A DNA stretch of 64,000 bases from Ruminiclostridium sufflavum DSM 19573 (GTDB taxonomy: Bacteria > Bacillota > Clostridia > Acetivibrionales > DSM-1351). The notes beneath the pieces are model-generated. The model saw only the letters and a list, made by a program, of their open reading frames with translations, did not search any database and was not told the origin of the DNA. Made by a program: the position numbers and the translations under genes. The DNA is taken from the NCBI RefSeq assembly GCF_003208175.1, contig NZ_QKMR01000008.1, positions 1 to 64,000 on the forward strand, given 5' to 3'. Positions 19,745-28,093 of this stretch are shown in pieces; position 1 is the stretch's first letter, and each line of letters opens with the position of its first letter.

Positions 19745-20008
19745 CTACTCGCCAAGGCCGCCCGCTATGGCAGCTATGATGGTCTTAAGGTCCTGCTCCT
19801 CCGTATGTCCGTTACACGCTACTTCTATTTCTGTTCCCTTTTTTATGCCGGCAGTCATAATGTTTATCACACTTTTAGCGTTTATTCTATTTTGCCCGCA
19901 TATGATTGTAATCTCAGAATTACACTTAGAAGCAATTCCCGCTAAAAGCCCGGCAGGTCTTAAATGCAGTCCTGAGGGATTTGTTATCGTGATTTTTTGA
20001 CTTATCAT
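19745..20008 (-). CDS. ptsH: PTS phosphocarrier HPr
   Basis: The 87-residue protein has the active-site His15 in SGLHLRPAG and Ser46 in AKSVINIM, the site used by HPr kinase in Gram-positive bacteria. The true start is the ATG at 20008, with AAAGGAGC five bases upstream. The longer frame from 20056 adds 16 residues that do not belong to HPr. It transfers phosphate from Enzyme I to IIA of the Man-family transporter encoded upstream in the same operon. The retained Ser46 means it could also take part in CcpA-type catabolite control. Confidence 0.96.
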   Translation of the reverse strand: MISQKITITNPSGLHLRPAGLLAGIASKCNSEITIICGQNRINAKSVINIMTAGIKKGTEIEVACNGHTEEQDLKTIIAAIAGGLGE

Positions 20009-20060
20009 TTTAAGCTCCTTTGCCACATATTTATTTAAAACGGATATATAAACCAATTTT

Positions 20061-20870
20061 CTACTTCATATTTCTTTTAAATTCTTTTGCTTTTCGCGCT
20101 TCACTCATAAACATTTTTGCCCGTTTTGAATCAACGGGATTCTTCATATCGCCATTTTTAATCCATGTTGCTACCGATACTCCGTCATAATATTTAAGCA
20201 GTTCAAATATATTATCCCCTGTAGCGCCTCCGCCCAGCAAAACAGGCGTATCTGGCAGCCTCTTTCGTATTTGTGCAATCATATCAATACTTTCCCGAGG
20301 AGTTTTCCCTGAAACAAACAGTCCGTCGGCAAAAGCCTCATGGATACACTCCCATGCCGCATCCTCAACCGGTTTTCTTCCTAACGGAATGCCGTGTACC
20401 TCATACACATCAGCATATACCGGAACACTTGTCCTTATGGCCTTTCTCAGTCTCGCTATCTCAACACATTGTGCCTGCAATATACCTGCACTGGTGACAC
20501 TTGCACCGGTAAACAAATGCTCAACACGAACAAAATCAGCACCGATGGCGTCCGCTACAGACAGTCCTGCCACGCCATCCCAATTCATTAAAATGCCTAT
20601 AATTATATCCGGAAATTCTTTTTTAATTTCATATCCAATTCTCGTCATATAGGCGATAGCCTCCGGGCTGGACTGCTGTTTAATTGGCATATCATTCATA
20701 TTCTGCAGTATGATTCCATCAAAGCCGTTTTCATTGACCATTTCAGTTTCCTTCAATGCGCAGCAGACAATTTCATCAATTGTCTCCGTGGCATGACGGT
20801 AGCTGCCCGGCAGCGGATTTGGCTGTATCATGGATAAAACATGGCAATCGGGTTTAAAAATTTCTTTCAT
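20061..20870 (-). CDS. BtpA/SgcQ-family TIM-barrel protein
   Basis: The protein has 269 residues. It matches the BtpA family as I know it: an N-terminal SMIQPNPLPGS, a central IIIGILMNWDG segment, VRVEHLFTGASVTSAG, and a C-terminal VLLGGGATGDNI phosphate-binding-type loop. E. coli SgcQ, of the sgc PTS operon, belongs to this family. No reaction has been established for it to my knowledge. The start codon overlaps the preceding gene's stop (ATGA, 20867-20870), so translation is coupled. The context suggests it acts on a sugar phosphate delivered by the PTS. Confidence 0.88.
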   Translation of the reverse strand: MKEIFKPDCHVLSMIQPNPLPGSYRHATETIDEIVCCALKETEMVNENGFDGIILQNMNDMPIKQQSSPEAIAYMTRIGYEIKKEFPDIIIGILMNWDGVAGLSVADAIGADFVRVEHLFTGASVTSAGILQAQCVEIARLRKAIRTSVPVYADVYEVHGIPLGRKPVEDAAWECIHEAFADGLFVSGKTPRESIDMIAQIRKRLPDTPVLLGGGATGDNIFELLKYYDGVSVATWIKNGDMKNPVDSKRAKMFMSEARKAKEFKRNMK

Positions 20871-21856
20871 AATATATCACCTTTCAGATTATTACTGTAT
20901 GCAAAGCTTATCTCGTACATTTGGTTTGAAGGTATAATGCCTTTCTCGGTTACATAGCCCTTAATATATTTTGCTTCTACACCTACAAGCTCCGGAGTTA
21001 AAAAGTCAATTTTACCGGTATCAATTTCCTGCTTCCAGTCCTTTGTCAGTTTTTTGCCCATATCATTGATTACCAATGCCTTTTTGTGTCCAAATGCAGG
21101 ACGGAAGTCCAGCTTAATAAATGGAGTTAAAAAATAAAGCGGAATGTTATATTGGTAACATACCAATCCTACAATATCTGAACCGATAGTATTAAAGCCT
21201 GTGCCGTCAGGGAAAAATGTTTCGGCTCCCATAAAGGCTGCATCACATTCCTTTAAATAATACATAATAGAGACATCCGGGATATATTTGATTGCATATC
21301 CTGCCTTTTGGCATGGAATGACAAAGGGCAGACCTCCATCAATACTTCTGCTTTCGGCTATATAAACCGTATGCTTCTTTCCTGACTCAGCTAAAGCAGT
21401 AAGAAAGCTCTCAACTGTACTTGAGTAATCAAATACAAAGATTTTTTCCATATCCTTCGCAAGCTCCGCTGCATATTCAATTAACTTCTCTGTCGCCTCT
21501 TTTGACTCTTGTAAATAATTATTTTTCGTTTCTAATATTTTATCAACAGCTGTTTCTATATCTAAATCAGCATTTTTATCAATTTCATGCAGCATAATTA
21601 ATATTGCATTACTAACTGCCTGACTTGCTTCCCCTCGGGTTGCCATAAAAAATTTTGCAACCTTCTTTATATCTTCTACAATTACTTTAGCAGATTTTTT
21701 TTCATCCCTGCCTTGAACAGCAATAGCCTCTATCATATCACCAATCATCGCAATATGCTTGCTTGCCCCCAGAACTCTTTGTTCTACTATACTATCAAAC
21801 AATTCCCTTACCCTGTCCGGCAAAACATTCCTTACACTGCAAATACCTTCTCTCAT
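20867..21856 (-). CDS. eIF2B-alpha/beta/delta-like protein, probable sugar-phosphate isomerase
   Basis: The 329-residue protein starts at the ATG at 21856, which has GGAGGG five bases upstream; a frame nine codons longer lacks this support. The C-terminal half has the eIF2B/MtnA/ribose-1,5-bisphosphate isomerase fold pattern: KIFVFDYSSTVESFL, VYIAESRSIDGG, DAAFMGAETFFPDGTGFNTIG and PLYFLTPF. Bacterial members isomerise phosphorylated aldoses to ketoses. Here it would follow PTS uptake. The N-terminal about 100 residues are helical, as in the family. The exact substrate cannot be read from sequence. Confidence 0.82.
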   Translation of the reverse strand: MREGICSVRNVLPDRVRELFDSIVEQRVLGASKHIAMIGDMIEAIAVQGRDEKKSAKVIVEDIKKVAKFFMATRGEASQAVSNAILIMLHEIDKNADLDIETAVDKILETKNNYLQESKEATEKLIEYAAELAKDMEKIFVFDYSSTVESFLTALAESGKKHTVYIAESRSIDGGLPFVIPCQKAGYAIKYIPDVSIMYYLKECDAAFMGAETFFPDGTGFNTIGSDIVGLVCYQYNIPLYFLTPFIKLDFRPAFGHKKALVINDMGKKLTKDWKQEIDTGKIDFLTPELVGVEAKYIKGYVTEKGIIPSNQMYEISFAYSNNLKGDIL

Positions 21857-21920
21857 TTGATCCCTCCTTAGCGAAAAAGTCAATTACTATCGGTTAAATA
21901 AACGATATAATTGTCAACGC

Positions 21921-21980
21921 TTATATCGTCCCAATATCTTATCACCCTGAGGCTTTCAGCCGTAATTGACTTTGGAAACC
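21921..21980 (-). repeat. Dispersed hairpin repeat, copy B
   Basis: On the minus strand: GTCAATTACGGCTGAAAGCC, then a GTGATAAGATATT hairpin region and GGACGATATAAGC. It carries the same core and the same two mini-hairpins as copies A and C, with paired changes in the first stem. It lies about 65 bases upstream of the eIF2B-like gene. It is followed by a further 9-pair stem, ACGATATAA/TTATATCGT. Confidence 0.6.
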
Positions 21981-22045
21981 GGTATTATGAATGGTTGATA
22001 TCCTATTAAAAATCGACCTCTCATAATAACAATGGAAGCCAAAAC

Positions 22046-22105
22046 TAATGAGATTGAAATTATTAATAACTGTAAACAATATAAAAAATAATTCCAATCC
22101 CATTA
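22046..22105 (-). terminator. Long intergenic stem-loop inside the PTS operon
   Basis: Two 19-base arms (22087-22105 and 22046-22064) pair fully in minus-strand RNA when two G-U pairs are allowed, with a 22-base loop. The hairpin begins eight bases after the amidohydrolase-like stop codon and is followed only by GTTTT. It could be a partial terminator or an mRNA-stabilising or processing element separating transporter genes from the downstream enzymes. Confidence 0.5.
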
Positions 22106-22113
22106 ATTCATAA

Positions 22114-22845
22114 CTATTGTTTTTGTGCTAAAATGCTTTCAAAGCTTCCGGAAAGGATTCCTTCCAAATAATCCTTATCCAAATGAAACATATCAAAAAC
22201 ATCAATAGAGCATTTAGTTATTCTTTCAGGATAAGAAGACCCGAAAACAATTTTTCCCTTATCCAGCTTGGTAAAAGCCTTTTTTAGAATTTGAACCTCA
22301 TATTGATTTGAGGTTTCTACATATATATTGTTATTGTTCAGTGCCAGATCCACACAGCCATAACCATAATCAAAACAGCCCATGTGAAGGAAAACAAATT
22401 TTATTTCCGGATATTTTCCGGTATGAGCAGCCCATTGCTGAGGTATCGCTCTGGCTCCCAGTCCAACAAAAACCTTTACCGGTACACTCTTGGCTTCCGC
22501 AATTTCTAATATTTCATTGATATTTGCACAGCTGTCAGGATAATACCCGTGTTCTAAAGAGTTGAATTCAAGCATCCTGATACCTGGAAGCCCAAGTGCT
22601 CTCTTGGTTTCCTCTACGCTGTCAAATTCCTTGGGATTTATTACTGCACAGCCAACCAATTCCTGCGGATGCCTCGAAGCGAAATCAGAAATATAATCAT
22701 TTTGCTCCCGAATGGATTTACCCTCTAAGGTAGATACCACCCTTAAGGAAATATTGTTTTTTTTCATATCAGCCAATAAATCCTCTTCCAGTTTTTCCTG
22801 ATTTTTGTAGTCGCGCTTTATATGTGAGTGTATGTCAAAAATCAT
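22114..22845 (-). CDS. Amidohydrolase-family (PF04909-type) protein with incomplete metal site
   Basis: The 243-residue TIM-barrel protein begins MIFDIHSH and keeps the N-terminal HxH and the later FLHMG histidine. It is clearly paralogous to the product of 25372-26109: both have HGYYPD and the same strand order. Two usual metal ligands are replaced: the barrel histidine seen as QTHVG in the paralog is KVFVG here, and the catalytic aspartate of FGTDWP is serine in FGSSYP. It may be a non-catalytic partner, use a different chemistry, or be losing function. It lies between the IID gene and the isomerase-like gene. Confidence 0.85.
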   Translation of the reverse strand: MIFDIHSHIKRDYKNQEKLEEDLLADMKKNNISLRVVSTLEGKSIREQNDYISDFASRHPQELVGCAVINPKEFDSVEETKRALGLPGIRMLEFNSLEHGYYPDSCANINEILEIAEAKSVPVKVFVGLGARAIPQQWAAHTGKYPEIKFVFLHMGCFDYGYGCVDLALNNNNIYVETSNQYEVQILKKAFTKLDKGKIVFGSSYPERITKCSIDVFDMFHLDKDYLEGILSGSFESILAQKQ

Positions 22846-22871
22846 ACTTAATGCCTTCTTTCTGTTTCGAA

Positions 22872-23690
22872 TCAGCCTAATATTCCCAAGTATGCTCCTA
22901 CGATACCAATAACCATTGTAATCAGTATAAGCTTGACAGCCGAAATCTTCTTTTTAGATATCAGGAAATACATAAATAAGGTATAGCCCAGCCCTAATAC
23001 TCCAGGCATAAGCCCATCAAGTATTTCCTGAATTACAAGTGTCGTGTCCCCGTTTGTGTAAGACAGTGGAATATTAATAGAAACAAGCAGCGGCACAAAC
23101 CCTCCGACAATAGTATACGCTGCAATCGCCGCCAAGTCAGCAATCTTGCTGATTAAACCGGAACTCTGAATTCTGTCAACAAATTTAACACCTTGCTTAT
23201 ATCCTTGAAACACACCAAAATATCTTATTCCCAAGGACACGATTGCCATTCCGATAACAAAGAATATCGGCCCTAACCAGACTGTTCCTGCCGACACCAT
23301 GGAGATTGCCAAGCCTGCAAGCAAGGGTCTTGCTGTTCCATTCAGAAGAGAATCTCCCAAGCCTGCCAAGGGCCCCATTAAGGCTGTTTTAACCGCATTT
23401 ATTGAGCTCGGTTCAATGTCTTTTTCCGTAGCATATCTTTCTTCCATGGCAGCTGCCACACCGACAGGAATTGCCGAGGTAATATCATTTGTTAAAAAGT
23501 ACTCCATATGTCTTTCATATGCTTCCTGCTTCTCTTCAGGCTTTTCATATAGCTTTTCAATTACCGGCATCATTGCCTGAGTAAATCCGGCATTTTGCTG
23601 CCTTTCATAGTTATTGGCACAACGAATTGTCAATTGGTTAAAAAAAACCTTCCATAAATCTTTTCTGGTTAATTTTTTTTCTTCACTCAT
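22872..23690 (-). CDS. PTS Man-family IID component
   Basis: The 272-residue membrane protein begins with KLTRKDLWKVFFNQLTIRCA and shows the ERQQNAGFTQAMMPVIEKLY and MGPLAGLGDSLLNGT segments typical of ManZ/SorM IID. Hydrophobic helices fill the second half. Together with IIC it forms the membrane channel of the mannose/fructose/sorbose superfamily. GGAGG lies before the ATG at 23690. Confidence 0.96.
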   Translation of the reverse strand: MSEEKKLTRKDLWKVFFNQLTIRCANNYERQQNAGFTQAMMPVIEKLYEKPEEKQEAYERHMEYFLTNDITSAIPVGVAAAMEERYATEKDIEPSSINAVKTALMGPLAGLGDSLLNGTARPLLAGLAISMVSAGTVWLGPIFFVIGMAIVSLGIRYFGVFQGYKQGVKFVDRIQSSGLISKIADLAAIAAYTIVGGFVPLLVSINIPLSYTNGDTTLVIQEILDGLMPGVLGLGYTLFMYFLISKKKISAVKLILITMVIGIVGAYLGILG

Positions 23691-23703
23691 AACCTGCTTC
23701 CTC

Positions 23704-24462
23704 CTATCCCTTTACTTCTTTTTTTTGATCCGCGAGCTTAAAGTAATAATACATTGCAACACAAATAGCTGCCAAAACTGCAATACCAATCATGTTGATT
23801 TTCAAATATGATGCAAAGAAGAATCCCAAAAGGAAGAACGGCCATAATTTTTTTGATTTAATTGAGTTCAGTAATAAGGCAAACCCGACAGCACCGATCA
23901 TTGCTCCTCCCACAGAAAGTCCTGTAATGATTTTACCGGGAATAGCATCTATAATCATCTTTACATAGTCAGCGCCAAAGTAAATAGCCAGAAATGTGGG
24001 TACACCATATAATAAAGCATTCATTGCCATCGGTAAAACAGTATTATTTATTACGATACCCTTGGGATTACGTTTTTCAACTGCCTTATCCACCCTATGC
24101 ATAAACCATACATTAATAACAGTATTCTGGAAGGTTTCAGCCATTTGCCCAATGAAGGATATCGGTAATGCCGTAGCTACAGCAAGCTCAGTTCCACCGC
24201 CTCCAAGAATTGCTATACCTGTTGCAATTGCAGTGCTGATTGTTGGGTTTGGCGGTACTGCCGTACCTACGAAAATAACCGCAAGGAACATTAGCTCTAC
24301 CGTAACCCCTACGGTTAAGCCTGTTTGCACATTTCCCATAATCAAGCCTACGACCGGACCGACAACAATAGGCCTGAATATATGGGTTTGTGTCGTGTGT
24401 GCATCAATAAATGTGATTGTAACAAATAAAGCCACTAATAATGCCTGTAATGATAAGCTCAC
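23704..24462 (-). CDS. PTS Man-family IIC component
   Basis: The 252-residue polytopic membrane protein has the IIC pattern: FITIDAHTTQTHIFRPI is near, GPVVGLIMGNVQTGLTVG follows, and then GTAVPPNPTISTAIATGIAI. It provides sugar translocation with IID. It starts with GTG at 24462, preceded by AAGGGGG seven bases upstream. The neighbouring IIB and IID genes are within 20 bp, so the four EII genes are one transcription unit. Confidence 0.96.
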   Translation of the reverse strand: MSLSLQALLVALFVTITFIDAHTTQTHIFRPIVVGPVVGLIMGNVQTGLTVGVTVELMFLAVIFVGTAVPPNPTISTAIATGIAILGGGGTELAVATALPISFIGQMAETFQNTVINVWFMHRVDKAVEKRNPKGIVINNTVLPMAMNALLYGVPTFLAIYFGADYVKMIIDAIPGKIITGLSVGGAMIGAVGFALLLNSIKSKKLWPFFLLGFFFASYLKINMIGIAVLAAICVAMYYYFKLADQKKEVKG

Positions 24463-24479
24463 TTAAATACCCCCTTAAA

Positions 24480-24962
24480 TTACTTGATTTTTTTCAACAA
24501 ATTCACTGCATCTTGGCTTCTTTCATTAGGTACAGCTCTTACCTCCAGTTTCACTCCTTTCTCACTGATTTTATAAAGACAATCAATATCTTCCTGCGAA
24601 ACCCAAAAATTTCCTAATATTTTTATTTTATTTTTTTTCATGTTTATATTTCCAATATTTATACTTTCAATTTTAATACCGGCATCTAAAATGTCATAAG
24701 CCCCCTTAGGAGTTCTAACCAGCAATAATGCCCTTGTTGAACTTGTGTCCGTTTTCAGTAATTCAATTGTATCCTGAATACTTAGGATATTAAGCTTTAC
24801 AGAATTTGGTGTTGCCATTTTCAGAAGCGACTGCTGAAACTCGTCTCCGGCTGCATTATCATCCGCTACTATAATTGTTTCCGCATCGGCATATGCAATC
24901 CATGCTGTAATAACCTGTCCATGTATCAGTCTGTCATCAATTCTAAATATAGTAATATCCAT
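24480..24962 (-). CDS. PTS Man-family IIB component
   Basis: The 160-residue cytoplasmic protein carries the phosphorylatable His14 in DDRLIHGQV, the hallmark of Man-family IIB. It also has the WVSQEDIDCLYKISEKGVKL region of that fold. It takes phosphate from IIA and phosphorylates the incoming sugar. The ATG at 24962 has GGAGG eight bases upstream. IIA and IIB are separate polypeptides here, unlike E. coli ManX where they are fused. Confidence 0.96.
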   Translation of the reverse strand: MDITIFRIDDRLIHGQVITAWIAYADAETIIVADDNAAGDEFQQSLLKMATPNSVKLNILSIQDTIELLKTDTSSTRALLLVRTPKGAYDILDAGIKIESINIGNINMKKNKIKILGNFWVSQEDIDCLYKISEKGVKLEVRAVPNERSQDAVNLLKKIK

Positions 24963-24981
24963 TATTTATTCCTCCTTATCA

Positions 24982-25371
24982 TTAAATCTCACTTAAGCCT
25001 ATTGTAGTTCCTGATACACCCTCAAGATATTCAGCAAGCTGCCCCAAGCTTTTTCCCTCTCTGCTGATAATTGCTTCAATTAATATAGGAAGATTGACTC
25101 CGTAAAAAACTGCCGCATTATCATTTTTAAAAGAGTACCGGCTTGCCACATTAAAAGGTGTTCCGCCCTTAATATCGCACATAATCAGGTACTGCTTCCC
25201 GTCTGACACATCAGCAAGCCTTTTATCAAGCTCTTCTTTCAGTTCATCCTGACCCATATCCTTATCAAAGCATACAAAATCAAAATTCTCCGCTTTACCT
25301 ATCAGCATTCCTACAGAGCTGTACATTCCTTCTGCCATCTTGCCGTGTGTTACCAATAGTATATTGATCAT
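24982..25371 (-). CDS. PTS Man-family IIA component
   Basis: The 129-residue protein begins MINILLVTHGKMAEG, with His9 as the phosphorylation site and the GTPFNVASRYS loop of the Man-family IIA fold. It relays phosphate from HPr to IIB. The start follows the upstream amidohydrolase stop directly. The four EII subunits, HPr and Enzyme I are all in this operon. Confidence 0.96.
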   Translation of the reverse strand: MINILLVTHGKMAEGMYSSVGMLIGKAENFDFVCFDKDMGQDELKEELDKRLADVSDGKQYLIMCDIKGGTPFNVASRYSFKNDNAAVFYGVNLPILIEAIISREGKSLGQLAEYLEGVSGTTIGLSEI

Positions 25372-26109
25372 TTATTCATCCCCCATCCTCCAAAGATATT
25401 CTGCATTTTTATGGAATATATATTCCAGCCTATCTTCAGGAATTTTCAACTCATAGAATTTTTCAACTTCAATATTTACAGGCTTATAAGGCCAATCAGT
25501 TCCAAAGCATACTCTTTCCGCTCCCAAAACATCAATTGATTTCGTAAGCACTTCAACATCCATTTGTCCCGAGGTTTCCACCCAAACATTTTTCAAATCC
25601 CTGACCGCCTGTATTGTAGATAATCCAAATTCATAATAGCCGGTATGTGTAAAAAGGAAATCAATATCAGGAAATTTTCTGGCATATTCCACCCATGTAA
25701 ATGGTGTACTAAAAGGCGCCGTTCCCACATGTGTCTGAACATGGACACCATATTTCGCAATTTCAAATAATATGTCATTTAAGGCCGGAGTATTATCCGG
25801 ATAATACCCATGCTTCCAGGAATGAAATTTTATTCCGCTCATTCCATAATCACCAAGGCATCTGTTTACCTCGTCAATAGCATCCGGTGCCTTCGGATTT
25901 ATAAAAGCATACCCCATAATAACCCCCGGATATTCCTGCATGGCCCTATATATCAAATCATTTTGTTCTCTGGTGGAAATGCCGGACAGGCAGCTTACTC
26001 CTACCTTTGAAATTCCGTAATTTTTTAATTGGCTTACTATTTCCGAAGGTGAATTTTCGTCTCCAGAACTGGTTTTCCCCAAATGTGAATGAATATCATA
26101 TATTTTCAC
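25372..26109 (-). CDS. Amidohydrolase-family (PF04909-type) metal-dependent hydrolase
   Basis: The 245-residue TIM-barrel protein has a complete set of expected metal ligands: the N-terminal IHSHLG pair, QTHVG, FTHTGYYEF and the aspartate in CFGTDWPYKP. It starts with GTG at 26109, with AAGGAGG seven bases upstream. The family includes decarboxylases, lactonases and amidohydrolases, so the reaction is open. Position between the regulator and the PTS genes suggests it acts on the transported compound or its phosphate. The paralog at 22114 has lost two ligands. Confidence 0.9.
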   Translation of the reverse strand: MKIYDIHSHLGKTSSGDENSPSEIVSQLKNYGISKVGVSCLSGISTREQNDLIYRAMQEYPGVIMGYAFINPKAPDAIDEVNRCLGDYGMSGIKFHSWKHGYYPDNTPALNDILFEIAKYGVHVQTHVGTAPFSTPFTWVEYARKFPDIDFLFTHTGYYEFGLSTIQAVRDLKNVWVETSGQMDVEVLTKSIDVLGAERVCFGTDWPYKPVNIEVEKFYELKIPEDRLEYIFHKNAEYLWRMGDE

Positions 26110-26129
26110 CCTAATGCCTCCTTATCAAG

Positions 26130-26879
26130 CTAATCCTTTTTATCTAAATCCAGTGATATTTTATATTGGTAAACATCTGCGCGATAAAACATTTCAACAT
26201 ACTCCATAGGATTATTCTGCTCCATAAAGGTAATACGCTCCCTGTAAAATATAGGCTGGTTTTTCTTGATATTCAAGGTATGACATAGCTCCGTAGACGG
26301 CATCTGTGCTTCTAATAATTCTATGGCATGCTTTAAATAAATACCTTTTTTCTTTAAAAGCGCATAAAGAGATGTTTCAGGCTTAAACTCACTTTCTTCC
26401 AGAAGCAGGTTGTTTTCCTTTTTAATATATGCCTTATTTAAACCGACAATTAAATTGTCTCTCAAACGGCTTCTTTCAATATAATAAACTTTTTGATCCT
26501 TAGGAATATTCAAAATGCCCGAAATTTTCTCTCCGGGTACAATTAATCCAAAATTAAGCAATATGGAGCTTGACTTTTCTCCATATTCTTTTATATCATC
26601 ACTGAAGCTTGAGAGATGCTGCAAATTATACTTTCGTTTAGGTTCGCATACAATTGTCCCAATTCCTCTGAACTTTTTTACATATCCGTTTTTCTCAAGC
26701 TCCTGCATCGCACTTCTGACCGTAATCCTGCTTACATCAAATAAACTCTGAAGCTCCGGCTCTGAAGGCAATTTATCATTTACCCTGTATTGTCCGTTTT
26801 CTATTTTTTCTAGTAAAGCCAAGTAAATTTGATGGTGTAAAGGTATCTTCAAATCTTTATCAACATTAAATTGATTCAT
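26130..26879 (-). CDS. GntR-family (HutC/UTRA) transcriptional regulator
   Basis: The 249-residue protein has an N-terminal winged helix (PLHHQIYLALLEKIENGQY, SEPELQSLFDVSRITVRSAM) and a C-terminal UTRA ligand domain ending in NPMEYVEMFYRADVYQYKI. UTRA regulators usually sense a sugar phosphate. It is the first gene of the PTS island. Its promoter is followed immediately by a 30-bp perfect palindrome (26906-26935), which is probably its own operator, so the island should be autoregulated. Confidence 0.95.
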   Translation of the reverse strand: MNQFNVDKDLKIPLHHQIYLALLEKIENGQYRVNDKLPSEPELQSLFDVSRITVRSAMQELEKNGYVKKFRGIGTIVCEPKRKYNLQHLSSFSDDIKEYGEKSSSILLNFGLIVPGEKISGILNIPKDQKVYYIERSRLRDNLIVGLNKAYIKKENNLLLEESEFKPETSLYALLKKKGIYLKHAIELLEAQMPSTELCHTLNIKKNQPIFYRERITFMEQNNPMEYVEMFYRADVYQYKISLDLDKKD

Positions 26880-26905
26880 ATTTTTCTCCCCGAATCTAGC
26901 CTCAT

Positions 26906-26935
26906 AACAATATAACGTTATAACGTTATATTGTT
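26906..26935. promoter_or_regulatory. 30-bp perfect palindromic operator for the GntR regulator
   Basis: AACAATATAACGTTA meets its exact reverse complement, giving overlapping TATAACGTTATA units. It lies at about +3 to +32 of the predicted transcript and 26 bases before the GntR start codon. That is where a repressor would block early elongation. Confidence 0.75.
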
Positions 26936-26944
26936 TATAAATTT

Positions 26945-26972
26945 ATATTATCACTTTTAAAAAAAATGTCAA
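26945..26972 (-). promoter_or_regulatory. Sigma-A promoter of the PTS island
   Basis: Minus-strand TTGACA (26967-26972), a 16-base spacer and TAATAT (26945-26950). The palindromic operator begins about ten bases downstream of the -10 element. Confidence 0.7.
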
Positions 26973-27066
26973 TAAAAAAAGCAGATTTTTTATTTGTAAA
27001 ATAATGAAATCTATTTTTAAAGGAATGGTATTGTTTGATATATCTAAAACATCTCAAAAGAAAATT

Positions 27067-27118
27067 CTCTCTGATTATAAAGTTTCCTTTTGTTAAAAGA
27101 TACTCCATAACCAGAGAG
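27067..27118 (-). terminator. Terminator after the split transketolase operon
   Basis: On the minus strand CTCTCTGGTTAT (27118-27107) pairs with ATAATCAGAGAG (27078-27067) with one G-U, and AATTTTCTTTTG follows. The loop contains a small CTTTT/AAAAG stem. It begins about 27 bases after the last transketolase stop codon. Confidence 0.6.
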
Positions 27119-27145
27119 TTAAATTATAGATTGATTTCCCTATGC

Positions 27146-28093
27146 TTATCCTATTGACTCCTGTAAAACACCCTTAACCTTATTTACGATATTCTCCACA
27201 GATAATCCGAATATCTCCATAAGCTGGTCAGATGTACCCGACACTCCGAATTGGTCTTCAATACCCACCATCTTCATTTTTGCAGGATGCTCCTGCGCCA
27301 GAACCTCGGAAATTGCGCTTCCCAGTCCTCCGATAACATTATGGTCCTCCACCGTTACAATTCCCTTTGTCTCTTTTGCAGCTTTAATTATAATATCCCT
27401 GTCAATAGGCTTTATTGTATGAATGTTTACAACACGTGCATTTATTCCCTCTGCCTTAAGCACCTCTGCTGCTTCTATAGCCTTCGCCGTCATTACACCG
27501 GTAGAAAATATGGCAGCATCATTTCCTTCCTTAATTACCGCTCCTTTTCCAAGCTCAAAGCTGTAGTCCTCTTCATTAAAAATTGCAGCCTGAGCAGGTC
27601 GGCCCAATCTTATATATACAGGGCCATAATACTCCAAGGCAGCTTTTACAGCCGCTCTTGTTTCCACTGCATCAGCAGGGCTCAATATTGCCATGTTAGG
27701 TACAGCCCTCATAAGTGCTATGTCTTCTATCGATTGGTGTGTACCGCCGTCCTCCCCAATAGTAATACCTGCATGTGTCGCTCCGATTTTTACATTCAGC
27801 TTAGGATAAGCCACCGAATTTCTTACCTGATCAAAAGCTCTTCCTGCTGCGAATACGGCAAAAGCACTTACAAAGGGTATTTTCCCGCAGGTAGCCAGCC
27901 CGGCTGCCGTAGTCACCATATCTGCCTCGGATATTCCCACATTAAAGAACCTGTTGGGATACTTTTCAGCAAAATATACAGTCATGGTGCATTTCGACAC
28001 ATCGGCATCAAGTACTACCATATCTTTATATTCCTGCCCAAAATCAGCCAGCGCTTTTCCATACGCTTCTCTTGTCGAAATATTCTTACTCAT
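27146..28093 (-). CDS. Transketolase, C-terminal subunit
   Basis: The 315-residue protein contains the pyrimidine-binding (ISTREAYGKALADFGQEY, VGISEADMVTTAAGLA) and C-terminal transketolase domains (GVMTAKAIEAAEVLKAEGI). With the N-terminal subunit encoded upstream it forms a thiamine-diphosphate two-carbon transfer enzyme. The ATG abuts the upstream stop codon (TAAATG), so the subunits are translated together. Split transketolases are common in clostridia. The association with an ABC transporter suggests a pathway-specific copy, which is inference. Confidence 0.95.
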   Translation of the reverse strand: MSKNISTREAYGKALADFGQEYKDMVVLDADVSKCTMTVYFAEKYPNRFFNVGISEADMVTTAAGLATCGKIPFVSAFAVFAAGRAFDQVRNSVAYPKLNVKIGATHAGITIGEDGGTHQSIEDIALMRAVPNMAILSPADAVETRAAVKAALEYYGPVYIRLGRPAQAAIFNEEDYSFELGKGAVIKEGNDAAIFSTGVMTAKAIEAAEVLKAEGINARVVNIHTIKPIDRDIIIKAAKETKGIVTVEDHNVIGGLGSAISEVLAQEHPAKMKMVGIEDQFGVSGTSDQLMEIFGLSVENIVNKVKGVLQESIG

